This document shows, in pieces, positions 1 to 5,726 of a stretch of 5,726 nt of DNA. The stretch is taken from assembly GCA_041946825.1 (NCBI GenBank), contig JBHGBD010000058.1:1-5726 (forward strand). The letters run 5' to 3'. Each line of letters begins with the position of its first letter. Within the stretch, counting starts at the first letter, position 1. Position numbers and translations under genes: made by a program. The notes below the pieces were generated by a model. That model did no database searches, was not told where the DNA came from, and saw only the letters and a program-made list of their open reading frames with translations. Source of the DNA: CAZTHM01 sp041946825. Lineage in GTDB: Bacteria; Acidobacteriota; Terriglobia; UBA7540.

Positions 1-237
1 AGCATTCCGCTGAAAACACAGCCCCCGAATCGGCTCGCTGAGCTGGCCACAAAAGAGTGGAAATAGCGCGGGTTCTTGGGGGGGCGTACGGCGGGCCCTT
101 CGCGGGCGTTGGGTGAGGGTCATACCCTGGAACCCGTGTACTTTTGCCGCTGAAGTCCCTCCATGCGCGGACGCCGTCAGGGCAGCCAGCGCCGCTCCGC
201 CATCGACTGCCTTTCTTAGAAATCTTCGTCGGTTCAC
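1..237 (-). CDS. Candidate Tat-exported protein, start only (3' partial, possibly damaged)
   Basis: From a GTG at 237 (another in-frame GTG is at 243), an open frame of 79 codons reaches the left edge without a stop. Its first 30 residues begin VNRRRFLRKAVDGG and continue into AALAALTASA. This is a textbook twin-arginine signal: R-R-x-F-L-R, a mild Ala/Gly/Leu core and an ASA cleavage site near residues 22-24. Proteins with such signals are folded in the cytoplasm and exported by TatABC. After about residue 36 the frame becomes arginine/proline-rich (QRPRRARRTPPQEP) and does not resemble any family I know. A run of seven C's on this strand (78-84) could hide an indel; deleting one base would give a more protein-like tail (KNPRYFHSFVASSASRFGG). 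No good ribosome binding site precedes the GTG. It lies 108 bases past the transferase stop on the same strand. Family unknown; this could be a real gene start, a frameshifted one or a remnant. Confidence 0.4.
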   Translation of the reverse strand, partial: MNRRRFLRKAVDGGAALAALTASAHGGTSAAKVHGFQGMTLTQRPRRARRTPPQEPALFPLFCGQLSEPIRGLCFQRNA

Positions 238-345
238 TGCCACCGCACATAGACGTGCGCGGGACGGAGCCCAGGAGACGCGAATGCATGCCTCCTCGAA
301 CTCCCCGCGCCGGCAGTAGCTGACTCCAGATAAGGGTTGCCCTGC
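1..345. other. Region downstream of the transferase gene, poorly explained
   Basis: These 345 bases hold the Tat-signal candidate and little else I can support. No stem-loop plus T-tract marks the end of the transferase transcript. The stretch 66-118 is very G-rich on the plus strand, with a run of seven G's at 78-84 and a short GCCC/GGGC stem at 95-107. The minus-strand frame of the transferase stays open for 115 codons beyond its stop, through to the edge. A second minus-strand frame is also open from an ATG at 289. Confidence 0.5.
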
Positions 346-2247
346 TTACCAGCCGAGTGCGTACCTGTGCCCGCGTACGTCAGCTCCACCCCTGATTACG
401 CCCGTCGTCGGATCGTATTCGACAACAGTCGGATTGCAGCCATTTCCCCAGTCTCGCCCCACAATAACTTTGTGGCCCTTGGTTCGCAGCTGGATGGCGA
501 CTTCCTCCGAAATCCGCCCTTCGAGTTGAAGAGAAAAGGGCCGGTCCTCGTGCCCATCGAAAGAGCTGTACATCGCGCCAGAATTGAAGCGCGGCGCCTC
601 GACGGCTTCCTGTGGGTTCATCCCAAATTCCGCGACGTTCAAGAACACTTGGAGGAGAGTCTGATCTTGGGCGTCACCGCACGGCGTGGAAAATGCAAGC
701 CATGGCTTGTCATGCTTGAGCGCCAGAGAAGGCGTTAAGGTAATCCGTGGCCTCTTGCCTGGGGCAAGCTGGTTGGGATGGCCAGGGGTCAGGACGAACT
801 GCTGAGCCCTTTCGCTGAGTTGAATCCCCGTCCCGGCTACAACCACAGCCGGTACCCATGCACCGCTGGGGGTGGCTGAGAACATGTTCCCCGATTTGTC
901 GATGACGTTCACACAGGTCGTATCCTTGTGCGGCGGGTTTCGATCCCGATAGCGTTCGCGGATGAAATCCTCCGACGCGCGGGCTTTCAGGTGATAGGGG
1001 TCCCCGGGAATATGCTCCCCAGAAGCCTTATCCGGATCGATTAGCGAGCGGCGGACGGCGGCGTAGTCTTTGGAAAGAAGGGTTTCGGGTATGGAGGCGA
1101 ATTCCGGATCGCCGTAGTAGGCATCGCGGTCTGCATAACCCAGCTTTATGGCTTCCGCGACGGTGTGGATATAATCAGCCGAGTTGAAGCCCTTCGCTTT
1201 GAGATCAAAACCCTCCAGCAAGTTCAGGTTCTCGATAAAGACAGGGCCCTGGGTCCAGAAGGGGCATTTGTAGACGTCTATTCCGCGGTAATTGGTGCTG
1301 ACCGGGCGCTCGATTTTGGCATGATACTTGGCGAGGTCTCCCTCGCGGATCAAGCAACCAGCTTCTTGGCAGAACTCGCCGATGCGTTTGGCAACGGGGC
1401 CACGGTAGAAGTAATCCCGCACCGCTTCGATTCCGGCTTCCCGTCCTCGGCTGGCATTCCGCCGTTCAGCGTCGGCCATCGACTGGTAAGTCCGGGCAAG
1501 GTCGCTCTCAACAAAAATCTCACCAACCTCTGGGGGGCGGCCGCCCGGTAGATAAATCTGCCTCGTAGCCGGCCATTTCTCTAGGGTGGGCTGATGATAC
1601 CGAAGAAGCTGAGCGTATCTGGCATCGAGTGGGAACCCCTGAGCGAGTTCAATCGCCGGCTGGATGACCTCTGCAAAGCTCATGGTGCCGTACTTCTCCA
1701 AGGCTACGAGGAGAGCGTCGACCGCGCTCGGAACGATCGCACTAAGAGGACCGTAGGCCGGAATCGTCCCTTTTGAAATCGCGGCTACTTCTGCTACACG
1801 AGGATCGTCGCTGCGCAGGTTTCGGTAGAAGTCCACGGTGGCCAGCGCGGGCGCCGTGCCGTTACCGTTGATGGCCACAACTTCCCCACCAAGGGGTTTG
1901 ATGAGAATGGGGCATTCCCCACCGGCTCCGAAGCCGTTCATCTCCACCACGGAAGCGGCAAATACGGTTGCTACACCGGCGTCGATGGCATTTCCCCCCT
2001 TCTCCAAAATCCTTAAGCCCGCCTCTGCAACTAACTGGTGTCCTGCTGCCACCACCCCGCGCTTGCCCATGACTAAGGGTTTGTAGGTGTCCGTAGCAAC
2101 GCACGCACCCTCGGTCCAGACTATGGGGCGAATAAGGGGCGGAGGACACTGGGCTGCCGAGAAGCGGGCTGAAATTCCAATCATACAGACTGCCAAAATA
2201 GGGATTGCCACCCGCGATCGGCACCACTTTGTCACGACGCGTCTCAT
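346..2247 (-). CDS. ggt: Secreted gamma-glutamyltransferase-family Ntn-hydrolase, divergent substrate pocket
   Basis: This is a complete gene of 633 residues from the ATG at 2247; a 653-residue form from 2307 is less likely. Residues 1-32 are a Sec-type signal: basic MRRVVTKWCRSR, hydrophobic VAIPILAVCMIGIS, and probable cleavage at SAA|Q, so the enzyme should act in the periplasm. The large-subunit region (about 57-442) contains GVVAAGHQ, LEKGGNAIDAGVA and GFGAGG near 64-110. DTTCVNVID follows; Thr443 (codon 919-921) is the expected self-cleavage site and nucleophile and the first residue of a 191-residue small subunit. That region continues with GNMFSATPSG, PGHPNQLAPGKRP, LTPSLAL, STPCGDAQDQ, EAPRF and a YALGW end. 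Family members cleave or transfer gamma-glutamyl groups, but several E. coli glutamate-binding residues are replaced here (see finding), so glutathione is doubtful as a substrate. It is about 50 residues longer than E. coli GGT, mainly in the N-terminal part. Nine cysteines remain in the mature chain. The fold is firm and the substrate unknown. Confidence 0.92.
   Translation of the reverse strand: MRRVVTKWCRSRVAIPILAVCMIGISARFSAAQCPPPLIRPIVWTEGACVATDTYKPLVMGKRGVVAAGHQLVAEAGLRILEKGGNAIDAGVATVFAASVVEMNGFGAGGECPILIKPLGGEVVAINGNGTAPALATVDFYRNLRSDDPRVAEVAAISKGTIPAYGPLSAIVPSAVDALLVALEKYGTMSFAEVIQPAIELAQGFPLDARYAQLLRYHQPTLEKWPATRQIYLPGGRPPEVGEIFVESDLARTYQSMADAERRNASRGREAGIEAVRDYFYRGPVAKRIGEFCQEAGCLIREGDLAKYHAKIERPVSTNYRGIDVYKCPFWTQGPVFIENLNLLEGFDLKAKGFNSADYIHTVAEAIKLGYADRDAYYGDPEFASIPETLLSKDYAAVRRSLIDPDKASGEHIPGDPYHLKARASEDFIRERYRDRNPPHKDTTCVNVIDKSGNMFSATPSGAWVPAVVVAGTGIQLSERAQQFVLTPGHPNQLAPGKRPRITLTPSLALKHDKPWLAFSTPCGDAQDQTLLQVFLNVAEFGMNPQEAVEAPRFNSGAMYSSFDGHEDRPFSLQLEGRISEEVAIQLRTKGHKVIVGRDWGNGCNPTVVEYDPTTGVIRGGADVRGHRYALGW
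2152..2247 (-). other. Sec signal peptide of the transferase
   Basis: The first 32 codons encode an arginine/lysine-rich start, a hydrophobic core of about 14 residues (VAIPILAVCMIGIS) and a small-residue cleavage site, SAA before Gln33. The Cys at 34 is not in a lipobox, because the preceding residues are AAQ, so a lipoprotein is unlikely. Only one pair of arginines lies at the very N-terminus and no F-L-K follows it, so the Tat route is not indicated. Confidence 0.8.
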
Positions 2248-2250
2248 GAT

Positions 2251-2256
2251 CTCTCC
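2251..2256 (-). promoter_or_regulatory. Ribosome binding site that decides the transferase start
   Basis: The minus strand reads GGAGAG then ATC then ATG (2247), which places a GGAG core 5 bases before the start codon. The earlier in-frame ATG at 2307 has no comparable purine run at this spacing and directly follows an in-frame TAA. Starting at 2247 also puts the basic end of the signal peptide at the N-terminus. Together these favour 2247 over 2307. Confidence 0.75.
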
Positions 2257-2320
2257 ATTTCGGGATTCCAAGGACTTCTTAAAGGGAGCCCAAAGCGACG
2301 GGAACATTTACTCGGGGTTC

Positions 2321-2339
2321 TCAAGGTCTCCGGCCTTGA
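2321..2339. repeat. Inverted repeat in the leader of the transferase gene
   Basis: TCAAGG at 2321-2326 pairs perfectly with CCTTGA at 2334-2339 around a 7-base loop. It lies about 75-90 bases upstream of the ATG at 2247. It could be a small leader hairpin or a dyad operator for an unknown regulator. A 6-bp dyad in 320 bases is not far from chance expectation. Confidence 0.25.
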
Positions 2340-2508
2340 CATTGGGCAGAAACCGACCTAACGACGGCACCGAGTAGAAGAAACTGGGACTGCAGGCGGA
2401 TCGGCTTGCGGAGCGCTAAGCAGCCCCCAGGAGTCCTCTCGGTCGGACCACTCTAACAGCCTTGCCGAGATAGCAGAGACAACTTCAGTCCCTAACTTCG
2501 ACCGCTCA

Positions 2509-2535
2509 CTGCGATCCGAGGCCGTCCAGTCGCAG
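2509..2535. repeat. Inverted repeat downstream of the receptor stop
   Basis: CTGCGA at 2509-2514 is exactly complementary to TCGCAG at 2530-2535, giving a 6-bp stem with a 15-base loop. It begins about 30 bases past the receptor stop codon. No T-tract follows on the minus strand, so it is not a standard intrinsic terminator. It could be a transcript-end stem or simply chance. Confidence 0.25.
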
Positions 2536-2567
2536 CGCCAAGTGGAAGCATCAGGTCGCCCACCCCC

Positions 2568-5500
2568 TCAGAATACAAGCTTCATCGAGATCTGAATAAT
2601 TCGGGGATTTCGGGCGGCCGTCACCTTTCCAAAGGAAGCGTTACCGAACCCTGGCTCACCGTATGTATAGCTGCCCCCACTTCGACTTGACCAGATCTCC
2701 CACTGCGCATGGTTCCAGGCGTCGAAGAACTCAAAACGGGTCTGGAGTGAAAGTCGCTCGGTGATGCGGTTGTTCTTCTGTAGCGAGAGATCCCAGTTGT
2801 TCAGCCCTGGTGACCTGAGGATGTTCCTCGCGCAATTGCCCGGAGTAAAGGCGGGTGGGCGCGCGAACGCCGAAGTGTCGAAATATACGAGCCCATTCGA
2901 CCGCACATTATCGCTGAAGCTGCTCTGATTGGGATCAGCAACGCAGTTGGGGCGACCCGAGACTCGCGTCCCGATATTCAGCCAGTCGCCCGGCATGGTT
3001 ACTTTGTCTGGTGTTCCTGACTGGAAAAGCGTGATTCCGGAGATTTGCCAGCCGCCCACGACGGCATCAACGGCCCCTCCCTGGTTCAAGAAGCGTCGCC
3101 CTTTGCCGAATGGAAGCTCGTAAATATAGCTGGCTACCATCCGATGTCGAATATCCTGATCTCCGTGGCCTTTTTCTCCCCTTCGTCCAATCAGCGGGAA
3201 GTCCGAGTTGCTAATTTCGTTTCCCCCGTTATCAACCATGCGTGCCAGGGTGTAATAGGCATCCAAAGTCAATCCCCGGGAATAGCGCTTCTTAAGCGAC
3301 AGGGTGCCAGCGTGATAATATCCGTGGTTCATAGTAGTATTTAGATTGATACTCCCCCAATTCGGAAACACCACCCGGCGGTCGTTCAAGGGGATCGTAC
3401 CAGTCGGATCGATAGCCCCGGGATTGGCTTGATTGAATGAGCCTCCGCGGATATGTGACGCGCCCTCATAAGCGATCTGCACAAGCAGATTCTGCGAGAA
3501 CTGCTGCTCAATCACCAGATTCCACTCGGGTGCATACGGTCGCTTCTCAGTCTTGGACCTCGTTTGGACCTCAACGTTGATGGGATACGTATCGCCCACG
3601 CTGATCGGATTGAAGAGATCGTCGATGAACAGGGTGGGTACAGCACCCGAATTCTGCGTCTCATCGGTAACAAAGGGCCAATTCAGGTAGAGGCCCTCGA
3701 GGTCGTTATACTTGTGAGATGCCCAGTAAAGTCCAAACCCCGAGCGTATGACTGTTTTGGAGGAACCGAAAGGCTGCCACGCAAACCCGATCTGCGGTTT
3801 CCAGCTACCGTAAAACGGATCAATCGGGGAGCCCTCGAAATCGATCCCGCCACGCAGGAAGCGCCCCTCGCCAGAGAAATCGAAAATTGCCATCTTGTTG
3901 TTCACTTCGCGCGGAGGAGATTTGTATTCCCAGCCGAGGCCGATATTCATTGTCAGGTTTGGCCGGATCTTGTACGAGTCTGAGGCATGGAACGCATATA
4001 GGTTGAACCGAAAGTCTCCAACGCCGTCGCCGGCCGCGTTGGAAGTCTGATTGGGTAGACCCAGTAAAAAGTCTCCGATCGAGGAACCCGTGTAATTCCC
4101 GTTGAATGAAAATCGCGGACCGGACCCACGTGTAATTCCTTGGTAGTTTTGGCGCCGGTAGACCGCTCCGAAGCGAAAAGTATGATTGCCCCGGAGATAG
4201 TTGAGGGCGTCGTTGAACTGCAAATTCTCGTCATCGTTTCCGAGGTAGAAGAAACCTGTACCCAACCCCGTAAAGCCGACCATCGACACTCCCGGGACAC
4301 CCCAGAGCAAGGGTTCAGGATCAGTATTCGTCAGGCCCAGTTCTTCCGCGAAGTTCGTCTTTCCTCCCACGTAGGGGTCGATGAATTCGGCGCTACGTCG
4401 CCAGAATCCCTTATTCCAGCCCGCATGGAGAGTGTTCACAATGGTCGGGCTGATGATGCGCGTCCACCCCGCGGCGAAATTGCGCCCGCGCAAGGGTGAG
4501 TTGATCCCACTCCCGATGGCAATGCCGGGTTGGAAGAACGGCTCGTCCACCCAGATGTACCGGAAAAAGGTCGTGTCACGACTGGAGATGTTGTAGTCAA
4601 TCCGGGCGGACCACTGGTTCCACGTGCTCGATATGGGGGTATTTATCAACCGGTTCTGGCCCAGCGGGAGGCGATCGAGGGCATTGGCTTCGGGAATGAA
4701 CTGGGCAGCGTAACCCTCGGAGAAAAACGCAATCCGGTCGGAAGGAATAACGTTCCCCTGGAAAGGCTGGCCCGTCTGCGGGTCGATGATATCCTTGCAT
4801 TTCTTCGAACCAGGATTGTCCAGGCAGAATTGTGAATCCGTGGGGAAAATTCCTGTCCCCGCCGAGTCGTCAGCCAAATTCCCCAGCGTTTGGGCACGAG
4901 AGGGGAAAAGACCTTGCAAGGTCTGTCCCAGAGCCGCGCGCGACCCCTCGAAGCTGCCAAAGAAGAAAAGCTTGTTCTTGATGATCGGTCCACCGACAAC
5001 CCCGCCAAAGTTGTTGTCGCGGAAAGGGGCCCGGTTCTTGTCGAAGAAATTCCGCGCATTCAAAGCGTCGTTGCGGAGGAACTCAAACGCTGAACCATGG
5101 AATTCGTTGGAACCCCCCTTCGTGACGACGTTGACGACGGTGGAGCCGTCTATTGCAATCTCACCGCCGTAGGCGCTTCGCTCGATTTTGAACTCCTGGA
5201 TCATGTCAATTGAGGGGCGGAAGCTGACGTTGGCCCAACGGCTGTTGCGGGTTTCAATCCCGTCAATTATGTAGTTAACGTTGCTCTCTTTCTGCCCGCT
5301 GACCCAAATGCTCTGATTGTCCCGCTGCGTAAACGCGGAGGTGTTTGACTTCAACCCTTGCCGCCCTCCCAGAATTACGCCGGGCGTGGTAATGGCCAGC
5401 GAAAGGTAACTCCGGCCGCTGACAGGCAACTCCACGACGCGGCGGTTTTCAACAACCTCCGACAGGTCGTGGGTCTCCGTCTGCACGAGCTGTCCCCCCG

Positions 5501-5726
5501 CTGCTTGGACCTCAACCATGGTGCTGACTGCGCCCACTACCATCGTCATGTCCGCTCGTGCACGCTGATCAGGCGAGAGTCTCAAGTCGCTGATCACCTG
5601 CTTCTGAAATCCCTCGTGGACCCCCGAGACTTCATAGCGGCCGGGCACCAACTCGACGAAGCTATAGGAGCCGTCAGCGCTTGTGGTTGTCGTCAACTCG
5701 CGGCCGGTTTCAAGGTTACGCAGCGT
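2568..5726 (-). CDS. TonB-dependent outer-membrane receptor, Oar-like, with N-terminal carboxypeptidase-regulatory-like domain (5' partial)
   Basis: The frame runs off the right edge: 1052 residues are visible (residue 1 = codon 5726-5724), and the signal peptide and first strands of the N-terminal domain are missing. Residues 1-70 are the end of a carboxypeptidase-regulatory-like beta-sandwich, with the typical pattern ADGSYSF, LVPGRYEV, GF. A TonB-box-like TMVEVQA follows at 69-75. The plug spans about 80-215 and carries ELPVSGRSY, NYIIDGIE, VNVVTKGGSNEFHG and FEFLRND. The beta-barrel runs from about 216 to the end, with NNFGGVVGGPI, DPQTGQPF and NVIPSDRI early and LNNWDLSLQKN near the end. 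The last residue is Phe, as expected for barrel assembly. Such receptors import large nutrients across the outer membrane using TonB/ExbBD energy; the ligand cannot be read from sequence. All four cysteines occur as two pairs. There is no frameshift or internal stop. A TTG at 5696 is internal, not the start. The transferase gene follows 320 bp downstream on the same strand. The family call is firm; ligand and symbol are not. Confidence 0.95.
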   Translation of the reverse strand, partial: TLRNLETGRELTTTTSADGSYSFVELVPGRYEVSGVHEGFQKQVISDLRLSPDQRARADMTMVVGAVSTMVEVQAAGGQLVQTETHDLSEVVENRRVVELPVSGRSYLSLAITTPGVILGGRQGLKSNTSAFTQRDNQSIWVSGQKESNVNYIIDGIETRNSRWANVSFRPSIDMIQEFKIERSAYGGEIAIDGSTVVNVVTKGGSNEFHGSAFEFLRNDALNARNFFDKNRAPFRDNNFGGVVGGPIIKNKLFFFGSFEGSRAALGQTLQGLFPSRAQTLGNLADDSAGTGIFPTDSQFCLDNPGSKKCKDIIDPQTGQPFQGNVIPSDRIAFFSEGYAAQFIPEANALDRLPLGQNRLINTPISSTWNQWSARIDYNISSRDTTFFRYIWVDEPFFQPGIAIGSGINSPLRGRNFAAGWTRIISPTIVNTLHAGWNKGFWRRSAEFIDPYVGGKTNFAEELGLTNTDPEPLLWGVPGVSMVGFTGLGTGFFYLGNDDENLQFNDALNYLRGNHTFRFGAVYRRQNYQGITRGSGPRFSFNGNYTGSSIGDFLLGLPNQTSNAAGDGVGDFRFNLYAFHASDSYKIRPNLTMNIGLGWEYKSPPREVNNKMAIFDFSGEGRFLRGGIDFEGSPIDPFYGSWKPQIGFAWQPFGSSKTVIRSGFGLYWASHKYNDLEGLYLNWPFVTDETQNSGAVPTLFIDDLFNPISVGDTYPINVEVQTRSKTEKRPYAPEWNLVIEQQFSQNLLVQIAYEGASHIRGGSFNQANPGAIDPTGTIPLNDRRVVFPNWGSINLNTTMNHGYYHAGTLSLKKRYSRGLTLDAYYTLARMVDNGGNEISNSDFPLIGRRGEKGHGDQDIRHRMVASYIYELPFGKGRRFLNQGGAVDAVVGGWQISGITLFQSGTPDKVTMPGDWLNIGTRVSGRPNCVADPNQSSFSDNVRSNGLVYFDTSAFARPPAFTPGNCARNILRSPGLNNWDLSLQKNNRITERLSLQTRFEFFDAWNHAQWEIWSSRSGGSYTYGEPGFGNASFGKVTAARNPRIIQISMKLVF
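5502..5522 (-). other. TonB-box-like segment of the receptor
   Basis: Codons here read TMVEVQA, close to the loose TonB-box pattern (D/E)T(I/V)xVxA. It sits between the N-terminal beta-sandwich and the plug, where Oar-like receptors usually carry a VEVxA stretch. In known receptors this segment contacts TonB in the periplasm. The match is short and made by eye. Confidence 0.4.

Larger units (their letters stand above)
2248..2567. other. Intergenic gap between receptor and transferase genes
   Basis: This 320-bp stretch lies between the receptor stop codon and the chosen start of the transferase. I see no reading frame with protein-like character in it. On the minus strand there is no clear sigma70 promoter: the best pair, TTGTCT and TGTTAG with an 18-base spacer, is a poor match. 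There is no GC stem followed by a T-tract, so no intrinsic terminator is supported. It does contain two short inverted repeats, listed separately. Whether the two genes share a transcript is open. The length suggests that the transferase has its own promoter, probably one that does not follow the E. coli consensus. Confidence 0.6.

Noticed and set aside
1..66. Plus-strand open tail of 21 codons ending in TAG at 64-66 (…LAELATKEWK)
   Set aside because: It reads like a possible protein C-terminus, but 21 open codons at an edge is easily chance and nothing upstream is visible. It would overlap the Tat-signal frame on the other strand. Sequence to the left of the window would decide.
95..107. GCCC-TTCGC-GGGC stem as a terminator
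   Set aside because: The stem is only 4 bp and no T-tract follows on either strand.
2..289. Minus-strand open frame from ATG 289, preceded by a perfect GAGGAGG (complement of 291-297)
   Set aside because: The purine run is only 1 base from the ATG, too close for normal use. The product has no recognisable motif and is out of frame with the convincing Tat signal. It is kept here because it is also open to the edge.
113..319. Plus-strand open frame of 68 codons
   Set aside because: It is antisense to the Tat-signal candidate and has no recognisable domain or good ribosome binding site. Its Ala/Arg-rich content mirrors the opposite strand.
337..738. Plus-strand open frame of 133 codons
   Set aside because: It lies fully or almost fully antisense to the C-terminal part of the transferase, whose family motifs are unmistakable, so it is a shadow.
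1165..1551. Plus-strand open frame of 128 codons
   Set aside because: Antisense shadow of the transferase large-subunit region, with no recognisable domain.
1862..2227. Minus-strand alternative-frame ORF of 121 codons, and similar ones at 3953-4300 and 4646-5059
   Set aside because: These are out-of-frame readings inside the transferase and receptor genes, with odd composition and no known motif.
2248..2307. Twenty extra N-terminal codons of the transferase starting at ATG 2307
   Set aside because: There is no ribosome binding site before 2307, and the extension would place a charged stretch in front of a normal signal peptide. The ATG at 2247 has a well-spaced GGAG.
3564..3983. Plus-strand open frame of 139 codons, and the similar ones at 4140-4499 and 4786-5172
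   Set aside because: All lie antisense to the receptor barrel and plug, which form one unbroken frame with family motifs. None has a domain of its own.
1..5726. CRISPR array, tRNA, rRNA, insertion sequence, phage or toxin-antitoxin features
   Set aside because: I saw no spaced direct repeats, cloverleaf-like elements, transposase motifs or terminal inverted repeats on either strand.

Overview
The window looks like part of the chromosome of a soil-type Acidobacteriota bacterium, possibly Solibacter-like. The main clue is a very large Oar-type TonB-dependent receptor with an N-terminal carboxypeptidase-regulatory-like domain, a family strongly expanded in that phylum. The other clues are moderately high G+C by eye and an exported gamma-glutamyltransferase-family hydrolase beside the receptor. 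The assignment to phylum is an inference from gene families; no rRNA or marker gene is present. All supported genes lie on the minus strand, so transcription runs from right to left.

From right to left: (1) 5726-2568 holds a TonB-dependent receptor. Its N-terminus is cut off by the window edge and its C-terminus is complete with a terminal Phe. (2) 2567-2248 is a 320-bp gap with two small inverted repeats and no convincing promoter or terminator. (3) 2247-346 holds a complete, secreted gamma-glutamyltransferase-family Ntn-hydrolase with a signal peptide, a large-subunit region, the autoprocessing/catalytic Thr and a small-subunit region. (4) 345-1 is a problem region. It contains a striking twin-arginine (Tat) signal peptide in an open frame that leaves the window, but the residues after the signal do not look like a known protein, so this may be the start of a third gene or a damaged or frameshifted one.

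The receptor would sit in the outer membrane and the transferase in the periplasm, so an uptake-plus-hydrolysis pair acting on peptides or gamma-glutamyl/amide compounds is possible. Co-orientation is the only evidence for it. The most interesting point is that the transferase keeps its catalytic Thr but has replaced most residues that hold the gamma-glutamyl group in the E. coli enzyme, so its substrate is probably not glutathione. I found no CRISPR array, tRNA, rRNA, insertion sequence or phage feature, and no clear sign of a new multi-gene system.
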